DNA from: Diaminobutyricibacter sp049994905
GTDB lineage: Bacteria > Actinomycetota > Actinomycetes > Actinomycetales > Microbacteriaceae
Assembly: GCF_049994905.1 (NCBI RefSeq)
Contig: NZ_CP188258.1
Span: 186,001-250,000, forward strand
DNA length: 64,000 nt
Direction: 5' to 3'
Position 1 is the stretch's first letter. Every line of letters starts with the position of its first letter. Made by a program: the position numbers and the translations under genes. The notes beneath the pieces were generated by a model. That model did no database searches. It saw only the letters and a list, made by a program, of their open reading frames with translations, and was not told the origin of the DNA. This document shows, piece after piece, positions 8,321 through 18,000 of the stretch.

Positions 8321-8378
8321 TGTCCCGTCCGCCGGTCACGCTCGTCCGCAAGAGGCCCGGTGGGCGGATACTGAATCC

Positions 8379-9350
8379 ATGCGCTACAAGAAACTCGGCA
8401 CCACCGGCCTCGACGTGTCCGCTCTCGCCCTCGGCTGCATGACTTTCGGGGAGCCCGAACGCGGCAACCATCCCTGGTCGCTGCCTGAGGACGAGAGCCG
8501 GCCCATCATCAAGCAGGCGCTCGAAGCGGGCATCACCTTCTTCGACACCGCCAACGTGTATTCCGACGGCTCGAGCGAAGAGATCGTGGGCCGCGCCCTG
8601 CGCGACTTCGCCGACCGCGACGCCGTCGTCATCGCCACCAAAGTGCACGGCGTCATGCGTCAGGGTCCGAACGGCCGCGGCCTGTCGCGCAAGGCGATCC
8701 TCACCGAGATCGATCACAGCCTGAGGCGTCTCGGCACCGACTATATCGACCTGTACCAGATCCACCGGTGGGACCCGCACACGCCGGTGGAGGAGACGTT
8801 GGAGGCGCTCCACGACGTGGTCAAGGCAGGTAAGGCCAGGTACATCGGTGCTTCGTCGATGTACGCATGGCAGTTCAGCAAAGCCCTCTACCTGCAGCAG
8901 TTGAACGGCTGGACGCGTTTCGTCACGATGCAGGACCACTACAACCTGCTCAACCGTGAAGAGGAACGCGAGACGCTTCCGCTCTGCGCGGACCGGGGCG
9001 TCGGCGCGCTGCCGTGGAGCCCGCTCGCACGCGGCAAGCTCACCCGCGACTGGGACACGACCACGGAACGTTCGCAGACCGACGAGTTCGGCAAGACGCT
9101 GTACGTCGAGCAGTCGGACAAAGCGGTGGTGGATGCGGTCGCCCGCGTCGCCGAGGCCCGCGGCGTTCCGCGCGCACAGGTCGCGCTCGCCTGGGTATCG
9201 TCGAATCCGGTCGTGACGGCGCCCATTGTAGGCGCGCGAACGCCGGAGCACCTCGAGGATGCCGTGGCATCGCTCGACATCACGCTCACCGACGACGAAC
9301 GGGCGCAGCTCGAGTCGCCGTACGTGCCGCATCCCATCGTCGGGTTCTGA
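8379..9350 (+). CDS. aldo/keto reductase
   Basis: A 323-residue NADPH-dependent TIM-barrel oxidoreductase of the YhdN/GSP69-like branch. The catalytic tetrad is visible as Asp56 (FFDTANVYS), Tyr61, Lys88 (IATKVHG) and His129 (YQIHRWD). It would reduce aldehydes or ketones in the cytoplasm. The start is ATG 8379 (MRYKKLG), the standard beginning for the family; the open frame continues upstream through repeat DNA. A GGATACT sequence directly before the ATG hints at a leaderless or very short-leader transcript. It converges on copC across a palindromic repeat. Confidence 0.92.
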   Translation: MRYKKLGTTGLDVSALALGCMTFGEPERGNHPWSLPEDESRPIIKQALEAGITFFDTANVYSDGSSEEIVGRALRDFADRDAVVIATKVHGVMRQGPNGRGLSRKAILTEIDHSLRRLGTDYIDLYQIHRWDPHTPVEETLEALHDVVKAGKARYIGASSMYAWQFSKALYLQQLNGWTRFVTMQDHYNLLNREEERETLPLCADRGVGALPWSPLARGKLTRDWDTTTERSQTDEFGKTLYVEQSDKAVVDAVARVAEARGVPRAQVALAWVSSNPVVTAPIVGARTPEHLEDAVASLDITLTDDERAQLESPYVPHPIVGF

Positions 9351-9382
9351 CCCGCGGGCGCGGTCGGGCGGCCGCGCCGCGG

Positions 9383-9510
9383 GTGACCCTTCCGGACGAG
9401 CGTGCCCTGCCGTCGTGCGCCTCGGCCGGGCCCGTCGCGCCGAGAGTGGCCGTTCCGGACGAGCGTGCCCCGCGCAACCGGCACGCTCGCCCGGAAGGGG
9501 CACGCTCGCT
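9383..9510. repeat. palindromic GAGCGTGCC element, convergent gene ends
   Basis: Two direct copies of TTCCGGACGAGCGTGCC (9390-9406 and 9453-9469) are followed by an inverted copy at 9480-9496. The 9453-9496 hairpin has 17-bp arms with one mismatch and a 10-base loop. An extra partial inverted copy follows at 9499-9508. It lies between convergent genes and may act as a bidirectional terminator. The same core recurs near 31541, 38444 and 52143. Confidence 0.75.
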
Positions 9511-9537
9511 GGGCCAGGCCGCCGAGATGGCCGCGCG

Positions 9538-10182
9538 CTACGCGCCGTCCCGCGGGCGGCGTCGCGCTGTGAGCACCACGATGAGCACGCCGGCGAGGGC
9601 GAGCACCACGATCGCGATCGCGATCCCGAGCACGAGGCCGAGGTCGCTGGACTGCGCCGCGGAGCCGCCTGTCGTTCCGCCGGACGAACCGGACCCGGTG
9701 CCCGCACCGGGCGCCGCCGTCTCCAGCTGCCCGCAGGGCGGCCCCACCGCGTTGCCCGCGGAGGCGATCGTGCCGGCGGGTGGTCGGTACGTGAACGCGA
9801 TCGAGCTTGAGACCGTGTGTCCGTCAGCGGAGACGATCTGCCACGTGACCACGTATTTTCCGCCCCCGCCCAGCGACACCGGAACCGACAGCACCCGGTC
9901 GAGCACGCTCGCGCATCCGGTTTCGTAGTGGCGCGCGTCGGGTCCGGTGACCTGCATGAGTGAGCCGCTTCCGTCGCCGCTGAGGTCGAGGATGCGGTCG
10001 TTGAACGTCACCGAGACAGTGGTCAGCGGCTCGGTCTGCACGGAGCCCGCCTTCGGCGTGCTGTCCACGAGGTAGTCGTGGGCGCTCGCGCCGGCCGCGG
10101 GCGCCAGGGCGAGCATGCCCGCGACGAACAGAGCGAGCAGACCACCGCCGATGGTCCCTCGGGTCGCCCAAGACCTGGTCAT
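9538..10182 (-). CDS. CopC family copper resistance protein
   Basis: A 214-residue exported protein. A signal peptide covers about 1-34 and leaves a mature N-terminus at His35 (HDYLVDSTPKAGS), the expected first Cu(II) ligand of CopC. The CopC beta-barrel runs to about residue 130. A Gly/Ser linker and a C-terminal membrane helix (about 180-205) with an arginine tail then anchor it outside the cytoplasm. It would bind copper at the cell surface. It follows the YcnI-type gene with a one-base gap, so the two are co-translated in a copper-handling operon. Confidence 0.87.
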   Translation of the reverse strand: MTRSWATRGTIGGGLLALFVAGMLALAPAAGASAHDYLVDSTPKAGSVQTEPLTTVSVTFNDRILDLSGDGSGSLMQVTGPDARHYETGCASVLDRVLSVPVSLGGGGKYVVTWQIVSADGHTVSSSIAFTYRPPAGTIASAGNAVGPPCGQLETAAPGAGTGSGSSGGTTGGSAAQSSDLGLVLGIAIAIVVLALAGVLIVVLTARRRPRDGA

Positions 10183-10183
10183 G

Positions 10184-10975
10184 TCAGGAATCCGTCCCCG
10201 ACGCCGAGCCCGTCGCCGACGCCGCACTCGACTCCGGCCGCCCTCGCCGTGTCAGCGCGAACACCGCGACCACGAGCGCGACGGCACCGAGCGCTAGGCC
10301 GGCGATCCCGAGTGCGATGGCCACCGTGCCGGTAGCGTTTGACTCCGAAACAGGCGCCGGCGTGCTCGTCACCAGCGCGCGCACCGTCCCGGGCTCGGCG
10401 GGCGCAGGCGAGTTCACGTAGAGGGTGGGTGCCGGATGCTCCGGCTCCTGTCCGGATGCGGGGGTCGGCTGGTTCCAGTTCACGACGGTGCCGTCGGAGT
10501 ACGTCTGCGTGACCGGAAGCAGGAGACTCCCGGTCTCCGGTACGGGCCCGGCCTGCACGACGAAGTCTTCGAAGGCGCCCGGTCCGACCTGGACTCCGGG
10601 GGCGGCGGTCCAGGTGACGCGGATGGGCGCCTCGGTGACGGTGCCGTCATCCGTTTTCACCGGCGTTGCCAGCTTCTGGGTCACGACGGTGGTCTTCCAG
10701 CCGGGCATGGGCTGGTAGGTCACTGAACTGAACGGGTTCTTCGTGGGCAGGTCGACTTCGAGTTTGACCGTTCCGGCAGTCGCGGACTCGGTCGGAACGG
10801 TGAACGTGAGCGTGGTGTAACTGCCGGGTGTGGCCTGGTTCGGGTCGACGTGAACGTGTGCGCTCGCCGCGAGCGGTGCTGCGACAACGAGTGCCGCGGT
10901 CGCCGCGACAGCTGTGGCGGCCCGGGCGAACGTGCGTACGGTAATGCGTTTCTTCACGGTGGTGATGGTCCTCAT
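10184..10975 (-). CDS. YcnI family copper-associated protein
   Basis: A 263-residue exported protein with a signal peptide ending ASAHVHVDPNQATPG. The mature N-terminal histidines match the copper site of YcnI (DUF1775). A proline-rich linker and a C-terminal membrane helix (about 228-250) follow. YcnI proteins sit beside CopC/CopD or YcnJ copper importers, and the gene here directly precedes copC. ATG 10975 is annotated. GTG 10957 (beginning VKKRITV) is an equally good start, with AGGACC upstream. It belongs to a probable three-gene operon with the membrane protein at 11082-11717. Confidence 0.87.
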   Translation of the reverse strand: MRTITTVKKRITVRTFARAATAVAATAALVVAAPLAASAHVHVDPNQATPGSYTTLTFTVPTESATAGTVKLEVDLPTKNPFSSVTYQPMPGWKTTVVTQKLATPVKTDDGTVTEAPIRVTWTAAPGVQVGPGAFEDFVVQAGPVPETGSLLLPVTQTYSDGTVVNWNQPTPASGQEPEHPAPTLYVNSPAPAEPGTVRALVTSTPAPVSESNATGTVAIALGIAGLALGAVALVVAVFALTRRGRPESSAASATGSASGTDS

Positions 10976-11081
10976 CTCGGCCGCGTGACGGCCGGGTTGC
11001 ATGGTGTCGACGCGATCGTGTACCCGCCCATCATTCGGAGCGGGGACGGGTTCGGATCGCGGAATCTGCGGAGGCCGCGCG

Positions 11082-11717
11082 TCAGCCGAGCTGTACGCGC
11101 AGCGACACCAGAGGAGGTCCGCGGTGTCGCATCCGGCCGATGAGGATGCCGAGGTCGCGCAGTACCAGCGCGCCGCTTTCGCCGTGCACCGGCTCCGGCG
11201 TGAACACGTCGGCGACGGGGACGACCACGTGCCGTACGACACGGCCGAGCTGCATTCGCGCCGTCTCGAAGAGCCCCCAGAACGCCTGCTCGCCGAAACG
11301 CAGTGCGACGATCGTGACCAGCGCGGCGGACGCGTGGCTCAGCCACATCATCGGGCTGTCGGGGATGACACTGCTCGACTGCATGTGCTGGCCGGCCATG
11401 GCAATGAGGTGCGACCCCGCATGCACGTGGGCCATCCCATCCGCAGAAACGAAGCGGGTGCCACCCGCCCCGAGGCTGAAGAGTGCGTGGAACAGGGTCT
11501 GGCTGACGACGACGGATGCCGCGAGCCGCCACGTGGACGCCCGACGGCCGGTCAGCGCGAGCGCCGCCAGCGCCGAGAATGTCAGGCTCAGCGTGATGGC
11601 GAGCCCGCTCGGGGCCGTGCCTCCGCCGGCGACGTGGAAGAGCGCCGCGACGAACGTGGCGAGGGTCGCCGCGACGAGGCCGCGTACGACTCTCGCCCAC
11701 CGCGTTGCCATGTCCAC
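11082..11717 (-). CDS. histidine-rich integral membrane protein next to copper genes
   Basis: A 211-residue protein with about four membrane segments (near 12-30, 40-58, 65-83 and 125-145). Between segments 3 and 4 is a His/Met-rich stretch (DGMAHVHAG, AMAGQHMQSS) suited to binding a soft metal. I do not recognise a named family. It lies upstream of and co-directional with ycnI and copC, 106 bases away, so a role in copper uptake or sensing is inferred from residues and context. ATG 11711 (MATRW) is an alternative start. The function is unproven. Confidence 0.6.
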   Translation of the reverse strand: MDMATRWARVVRGLVAATLATFVAALFHVAGGGTAPSGLAITLSLTFSALAALALTGRRASTWRLAASVVVSQTLFHALFSLGAGGTRFVSADGMAHVHAGSHLIAMAGQHMQSSSVIPDSPMMWLSHASAALVTIVALRFGEQAFWGLFETARMQLGRVVRHVVVPVADVFTPEPVHGESGALVLRDLGILIGRMRHRGPPLVSLRVQLG

Positions 11718-11945
11718 TCCAGCCGTCGCACCCGCACTCGTCAGGCCAGTCTATCGGCGGCTTTCCAGCACGACCCGGTTGTCCACAGCACGCCAGAGCC
11801 GACCGGTCGGGGGTGCCTCGACCGCGTGGGAGCGGGCAGCCAGTGCTGTCCCGCATTCGGGGAATTGTGGGCCGGCAGCGGCTCAGCTACGCTCGACCGG
11901 CGTGCCAGAGTCCTGTCGCGACACAGGACGACGGAAGGCCGTGGT

Positions 11946-14300
11946 ATGCCGCGCGGTGCACAAACATCCCGCACGTCGAGCGTTGGTCGTAACGTTGGGG
12001 CGGCGGTGATACTCGCAGTGGTGTCACTGTCGCTCTTCGTCCCGGCCGGGGCGGCACGGGCCGACGTTGCGCCGCCGAACCTGGTCCAGTCGGCCACCAT
12101 GGGTTCGCTCTATGGCGTTTCGGGAAAACCGGTTGTGGATTCTTCCACGCACACCCTGTTCGAAGCCGTCGATTCGTCGTTCGGAACTGGGCCGAGTGAG
12201 ATCCGCGAAGTGAACGACCTGACCGGTGAATTGATTCGTCAGATACCGCCGTCTCGTGACATATTCGTCGCCGAGTCGGCGCTCGCGGTCGACGAAGCCA
12301 CGAACACCGTGTACATAGCCAGCGGGCTCTTCGTGGAAGCGTTCAACGCTGCAACCGGCGCAGAAATCTTCGAGATCCAGGTTCCGGACTACACGTACGC
12401 GACGAACGTGATGCATCTGGTCATGGACCCGGTCACTCATGACCTGTTCGTGGGAGTCGGCACGCACCTGTACGAGCTCGCCGGCGACACTGGCGCAGTC
12501 GTCTCGCAGGTTGCGGTCCCCTTCCCGATCACATCGCTCGCTGTCGACACTGCGTCGCGCCTCGCCTTCATCTCCGAGTTCGATCAGGGGCTTGTGAAGG
12601 TCGATCTCTCCACCTTCACGGTGGTGGCGACGTCCACGCAGATTGAGGTCGCCAACCTGGCGGTGGACCATGGAACCGGCCAACTCTTCGGTCAGGTGGG
12701 CCAATACGCACTCTCGCTCGGGTCTTTCTCCGAGTCGTCTCTCGACCGTATCGCGACGCCGTTGACGGGGATCCAGGACTTCGTCGTCGATTCGAGCCGC
12801 GGATTCGTTTACGTCTCCAACGCAGGTGGGACCGCTTTGTATGAGCTGGATCTCTCTTCGGACACTGTCGCTCGCACGGTTCAGATGGCGCCCTCAACGA
12901 TATTCATACCGCAGGTGGAGGATCTCGGAACCGGGAACCTGTTCAATACCGACGAACAGAATTCAGACAGCATGATCAGGGTCCTCGCGGAACCGTCGGC
13001 GATCACCTCGGGTGCGCCGACCAAGGGTGAGACCTGGACCGACTATTCCTTCTCCCTCTCGATGTCGCCGACAGGAGTCTTCTGGAGCCTCATCTCGGGG
13101 ACACTCCCCCCTGGGCTGACCCTCGACGCGACGACCGGCGTCCTTTCCGGCACCCCGACGACTGTCGGAAGCTACACCTACACGGTGACGGGTCGAGACG
13201 CGACCGGCGCCGGATCCACCGCGACCTACACCCAGCTGATCGGTCTCAACCGCGTCGTCGCACAGGTGTTCGGGCCGGATCGCTATCAGACTTCGGTCGA
13301 AGCCGCCAAAGAGGCGTTCCCGGATGGTGCCGATGTCGTGTTCGTCGCCGACGGCAACAATTTCCCCGACGCACTCTCGGCGGGCCCGGCTGCGACCAAA
13401 CTGGGCGCCCCCGTTCTGCTGACAGCTCCGGATTCTCTTCCAGCGGCAGTCGCGCGGGAGATCGGCAGTCTCGCTCCGTCGAAGATCGTCGTCGTGGGCG
13501 GGACCGGTTCTGTATCGAACAGCGTTGCGGCGCAGTTGGCCCAGCTCGTGCCGAACACGGTGCGCTGGGCTGGGGCTGATCGATACGCCACCAGCCGGGC
13601 AGTCGATTCGAACGCCTTCGGGTCGGACATTCCGAACGTCTTCGTGGCGTCCGGGAACAATTTCCCGGACGGCCTCTCGGCGGGAGCCGCAGCAGGCGCC
13701 CTGGGCGCCCCTCTTCTTCTCGTCAACGGGAGTGCCGGCGCGCTTGACGCGGCCTCGGCTGGTTTCCTTGAGCGATCCGGGGTCTCGTTCGCATACATCG
13801 CCGGCGGTACGGGCGCCGTCTCCTCCGGCGTTGAAAACGGTCTCTACAACTCAGTGTTCGGCGGGGTCTCACGTTTCGCGGGTTCTGACCGATACCAGAC
13901 CGCAGAGAAGATCAACGAGGCGGTCTGGAACGCTGACGGCACGAATACGTCCGAGCCCGGCTCGAACCTGGCTTTCCTCGTCAACGGACTCAACTTTCCG
14001 GACGCCCTCTCGGCGGGTCCCTGGGCCGGAGGTACGAACGCGCCCATGTACCTGGTGCCACCAACCTGTGTACCCAACAAGGTGATCAGCGACCTGAACG
14101 GTCTCGGCGTCTCGTTCGTCGTCCTGGTGGGCGGTCCCGGTGTCCTGACGCAGCCGGTCGCTGAACTCAAGCCGTGCAATCCGTCGGAATCGGTCGCCAT
14201 CGACGAGTTCGCACCGCCGGGCGGGAGTTCACATCAAGCTCCGCCCCCGCTGGATGTCGCCGGGCACGCCAAGCGTCCCCGGCAGCCTTCCGTCGGCTAG
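11946..14300 (+). CDS. secreted surface protein with three CWB2 repeats
   Basis: A 784-residue exported protein. After a signal peptide (about 1-40, ending AARADV) come beta-propeller-like repeats (VDSSTHTLFEAV, VDEATNTVYIAS, LAVDTASRLAFIS) to about residue 330. A putative Ig domain (He_PIG, GTLPPGLTLDATTGVLSGTP) lies near 378-418. Three cell-wall-binding type 2 repeats begin near 437, 537 and 637, each with a DRYQT or DRYAT start and an NNFPD/LNFPD(A/G)LSAG core. CWB2 repeats hold proteins non-covalently on the cell wall. ATG 11946 has GGAAGG 7 bases upstream. The frame stays open for 900 bases upstream but reads through an antisense gene. Confidence 0.87.
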   Translation: MPRGAQTSRTSSVGRNVGAAVILAVVSLSLFVPAGAARADVAPPNLVQSATMGSLYGVSGKPVVDSSTHTLFEAVDSSFGTGPSEIREVNDLTGELIRQIPPSRDIFVAESALAVDEATNTVYIASGLFVEAFNAATGAEIFEIQVPDYTYATNVMHLVMDPVTHDLFVGVGTHLYELAGDTGAVVSQVAVPFPITSLAVDTASRLAFISEFDQGLVKVDLSTFTVVATSTQIEVANLAVDHGTGQLFGQVGQYALSLGSFSESSLDRIATPLTGIQDFVVDSSRGFVYVSNAGGTALYELDLSSDTVARTVQMAPSTIFIPQVEDLGTGNLFNTDEQNSDSMIRVLAEPSAITSGAPTKGETWTDYSFSLSMSPTGVFWSLISGTLPPGLTLDATTGVLSGTPTTVGSYTYTVTGRDATGAGSTATYTQLIGLNRVVAQVFGPDRYQTSVEAAKEAFPDGADVVFVADGNNFPDALSAGPAATKLGAPVLLTAPDSLPAAVAREIGSLAPSKIVVVGGTGSVSNSVAAQLAQLVPNTVRWAGADRYATSRAVDSNAFGSDIPNVFVASGNNFPDGLSAGAAAGALGAPLLLVNGSAGALDAASAGFLERSGVSFAYIAGGTGAVSSGVENGLYNSVFGGVSRFAGSDRYQTAEKINEAVWNADGTNTSEPGSNLAFLVNGLNFPDALSAGPWAGGTNAPMYLVPPTCVPNKVISDLNGLGVSFVVLVGGPGVLTQPVAELKPCNPSESVAIDEFAPPGGSSHQAPPPLDVAGHAKRPRQPSVG

Positions 14301-14319
14301 CGCTGGAAGCCGCCGCCGC

Positions 14320-14667
14320 TCAGTGCAGGTGGTCGCGCCAGTCTTCGGGCACGCGACCTTCCGGGCCGGGAACCGGCTGGTCTTCCGGATGGCAGACCGG
14401 AGGCGTGAGTTCCGGTCCCTGCAGTAGCACGTCGGTCGGGTAGTCGTAGTACCAGTGCTCGCCCGGTTCGAACGAACGGATGAGCGGATGCCCGGTGGCC
14501 GCCGCGTGCGCCCGCGCGTGCTGCGAGGGGGAGCTGTCGCAGCATCCGATATGACCGCAGGTCGCGCAGCGGCGGAGGTGGAACCACCACCCGCCTGCCT
14601 GGTCGCATTCGACGCAGCCGGTGCCGCTCGGCGGAACGGTGGGGTCGATGACGCTCGAGTCGGTCAT
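14320..14667 (-). CDS. UBP-type zinc finger protein
   Basis: A 115-residue soluble protein that is almost entirely one UBP-type zinc finger. The expected ligands are present: Cys18, Cys21, Cys34, Cys37, Cys42/43, His50, His54 and His60. Bacterial versions are common in actinobacteria, usually as small stand-alone proteins without a known partner, since these bacteria lack ubiquitin. It ends 20 bases from the convergent CWB2 gene and is divergent from the DUF4190 gene. The role is unknown. Confidence 0.8.
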   Translation of the reverse strand: MTDSSVIDPTVPPSGTGCVECDQAGGWWFHLRRCATCGHIGCCDSSPSQHARAHAAATGHPLIRSFEPGEHWYYDYPTDVLLQGPELTPPVCHPEDQPVPGPEGRVPEDWRDHLH

Positions 14668-14702
14668 GCTCCATTGTGCAGCCGGAACCCTAGACTCCGT
14701 CT

Positions 14703-15041
14703 ATGACCTCTCCCGATCCCGTCTACCAGCAGCAGATTTCGCAGCCGTACACGCAGCCGTACGCGCCGGCGTACGCGTCCCCGTACGCACCCCCGAAGAC
14801 GAACGTTCTCGCGATCATCGCGTTCGTCGCCGCCTTCGTGGTTCCGATCGCGGCCATCGTGCTCGGCCACATCTCGGTGTCGCAGTTGCGCACGTCGGGG
14901 GAGCAGGGCCGCGGGCTCGCCATCGCCGGGCTGATCATCGGGTACGTCTTCACCGCCTTCACCGTGGTGTTCTTCGTCCTGTGGTTGGTGCTGTTCTTCG
15001 GGGTCATGGCGACCCACGGTTTCAGTGGCACGCAGGCCTGA
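14703..15041 (+). CDS. DUF4190 small membrane protein
   Basis: A 112-residue protein with a Tyr/Pro/Gln-rich cytoplasmic tail (repeats of YTQPYAPAYASPYA) and two membrane helices at about 36-58 and 78-105. The DUF4190 signature GHISVSQLRTSGEQGRGLAIAG lies between them. Such proteins are widespread in Actinobacteria and of unknown function. The next gene starts 26 bases later, so transcription may continue into the mannosidase, but the two products suggest no shared pathway. Confidence 0.8.
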   Translation: MTSPDPVYQQQISQPYTQPYAPAYASPYAPPKTNVLAIIAFVAAFVVPIAAIVLGHISVSQLRTSGEQGRGLAIAGLIIGYVFTAFTVVFFVLWLVLFFGVMATHGFSGTQA

Positions 15042-15067
15042 CGCCGCCGCGGGAAACGGGGCGCGCC

Positions 15068-18000
15068 GTGCACGACCAGACCTACCTCATCGGGCAACGC
15101 GTCGACAGGCTGGTGCGGGAACGACTGGTGCCAGCCCTCGAGCGGGCACGCGCATCCGGCACCATCGAAGCGTGGGAGGTGCCGGATGAGCCGGTGCCGT
15201 TCGCGCAGGCCGTCACCAATACGTTCGAACCGTTCTCGATCGGGCAGGCGTGGGGCCGGCCGTGGAGCACCGTCTGGTTCCGGGTCTCCGGAACGGTCCC
15301 GGCCGACTGGGCTGCGGCTGCGGACGACATCGAACTCGTCGTCGACCTCGGATTCACAGGTGCGCAGGCGGGCTTCCAGGCCGAAGGGCTCGTCTACGCG
15401 TCTGATGGCAGCATCCTCAAGGCGATCGAGCCCCTGAACGGCTACGTTCGGCTGGGCGTCGCGCCTGGCGATGATTTCGAGGTGTTCATCGAGGCGGCGG
15501 CCAACCCGGATATCGGGAGCGGCTTCATCGATTTCACGCCGACCCCGCTCGGGCGCAAGGCGACCGCCCCAGCCGTGCCGCTCTACGCGCTACGCCGCAT
15601 CGACGTCGTGCATCGCGATCGCGAGGTGTGGGAACTCGCCCAGGACGTCTGGACCCTGCACGGCCTCGCGAACCAGCTGCCGCTGACCTCGCCGCGGCGC
15701 GCCCAGTTGTTCGCGGCTCTCGAAGCGATGGCGGATGCGGTCGACCCGTTCGACGTCGCCGCCACCGCGGAGCAGGGACGCGCGGCCCTCCGCCCGGCGC
15801 TCGACGCTCGCGCCGCAGCGAGCGCCCACCGCATCTTCGCCGTCGGCCACGCCCACATCGATTCGGCCTGGCTGTGGCCGGTGCGCGAGACGATCCGCAA
15901 GGTCGCCCGCACCTTCTCGAACGTGCTCGACCTGATGGAGCAAGACCCCGGGTTCGTCTTCGCCGCATCGTCGGCGCAGCAGTACGCGTGGATGAAACGG
16001 TTCTATCCGGAGCTGTTCGAGCGCATCCGGGTGCGCGTGGCCGAAGGCCGGTTCGTGCCTGTCGGCGGCATGTGGGTCGAGTCGGACACCAACCTCGTCG
16101 GCGGAGAGGCACTCGTGCGCCAGTTCGTCGAGGGGACGAGTTTCTTCCGCGACGAGTTCGGGGTGCAACCACGCGAGGTCTGGCTGCCCGACACGTTCGG
16201 CTTCACGGCCGCCTTCCCCCAGATCGCGCGCGCGGCCGGCGCCGAATACTTTCTCTCGCAGAAGATCTCGTGGAACGAGACCAACCGCTTTCCGCACCAC
16301 ACCTTCCTCTGGGAAGGGATCGACGGCTCGCGCATCTTCGCGCACTTCCCGCCCGTCGACACCTACAACGCAATGCTGTCCGGCGCCGACCTCGCCAGGG
16401 CCGAACAGAATTTCGCCGACAAAAGCCGGGCGAACACCTCCCTCGTGCCGTTCGGGTTCGGCGACGGGGGCGGCGGCCCGACCCGCGAAATGATCGCGGC
16501 CGCGCACCGCACGCGATCCCTCGACGGTTCGCCGACGGTGCGCATGGCGTCGCCGTCAGAGTTCTTCGCCGCCGCCCGGGAAGAGCTCGCCGCGCCAGCC
16601 GTGTGGGCCGGCGAGCTGTACCTCGAACTGCACCGGGGAACGTACACCTCCCAGGCGCGCACCAAACGGGGCAACCGAAGGAGCGAGGCGCTGCTGCACG
16701 AGGCCGAGCTGTGGGGTGCGACGGCGGCCGTCCGCGTCGGCCACCCGTACCCGTACGACGAGTTGCGCGAGGCGTGGCAGACGGTGCTGCTGCAGCAGTT
16801 CCACGACATCCTGCCGGGGTCGTCGATCGGCTGGGTGCACGACCAGGCCGTGGAGACCTACCGGATCGTCGGCGAGAAGCTGGACGGGCTGGTGCGTGGC
16901 GCGATCGGGGCGCTCGCGGGGGCGTCCGGTGACGCGGGCACGCTCGGTGCCGCGGCCACGCTCGGTGACGCGAGCACGCTCGGTGACGCGAGTGCATCCA
17001 GCGCCCCCTCCGTCTTCAACGCGTCGCCGCACGCCGTCGACGGCATCCCCGCCAACAGCGCGGCCCCGCGCGCAACCGGCGCCCGCGCCCGCCTCACCCG
17101 CACCGGCGACGCGCTCCAGCTGACGAACGAGCGCCTGACCGTCGGCATCGACGCAGACGGACTCATCGACTCCCTCATCGATCTCACGACCGGCCGCGAG
17201 GTGCTCCCTCCGGGGGAGCGTGCCAACCTGCTGCAGCTGTTCCGCGACACCCCGCGCCAGTGGGACGCCTGGGACATCGACCCCGAGTACCGCCGCCTGG
17301 GCGAACCGCTCACCGCAGTCGACGCGCTCGATGTGATCGAGGAGACGGATGAACGCGTCGCCGTGCGCGTCACCCGCAGCTTCGGCGCATCCACGGTCGT
17401 CCAGACGATCGCGCTCGCCGCGCGGTCCGGAGCCGTCGACCTCACGACCGAGGTCGACTGGCACGAACGGCAGCGGATGCTGAAGCTCGCCTTCCCGGTC
17501 GACGTGCACACGGCGTCGGCGGCATCCGAGATCCAGTTCGGGCACATCGTGCGGCCGACCCACACCAACACCAGCTGGGATGCCGCCCGCTTCGAGACGT
17601 CGGCCCACCGCTGGGTGCACGTGTCGGATGCCCGCTTCGGCGTCGCAGTCGCCAACGACTCCACCTACGGTCACGACATCACCCGGCACGAGAGGCTCGG
17701 CGGAGGCACGTACTCGCTCGTGCGGCAGACGCTCCTGCGGGCGCCGCTGTTCCCCGATCCTGAAGCCGACCAGGGGGTGCACACGCTGCGCTCGTCGATC
17801 GTGGTCGGCGACATCGGGGATGCGATCGCGGAAGGGTACCGACTGAACCTGCCGTTGCGGATGGTCGCGGGCGCCGCATCCGTCGACGCGCTCGTCTCGA
17901 GCGACGACCCGTCCGTCGTCGTCGAGACGGTCAAGCTGGCGGAGGACCGCTCGGGGGATGTCGTGGTGCGGCTCTACGAGTCACGGGGCGGGCGCGCATC

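Noticed and set aside
11001..11945. In-frame upstream extension of the CWB2 surface protein
   Set aside because: It runs antisense to a membrane protein gene, and the signal peptide starts at ATG 11946 with a good ribosome site.
14621..15067. In-frame upstream extension of the mannosidase
   Set aside because: It overlaps the DUF4190 gene in another frame, and the family N-terminus begins at GTG 15068.
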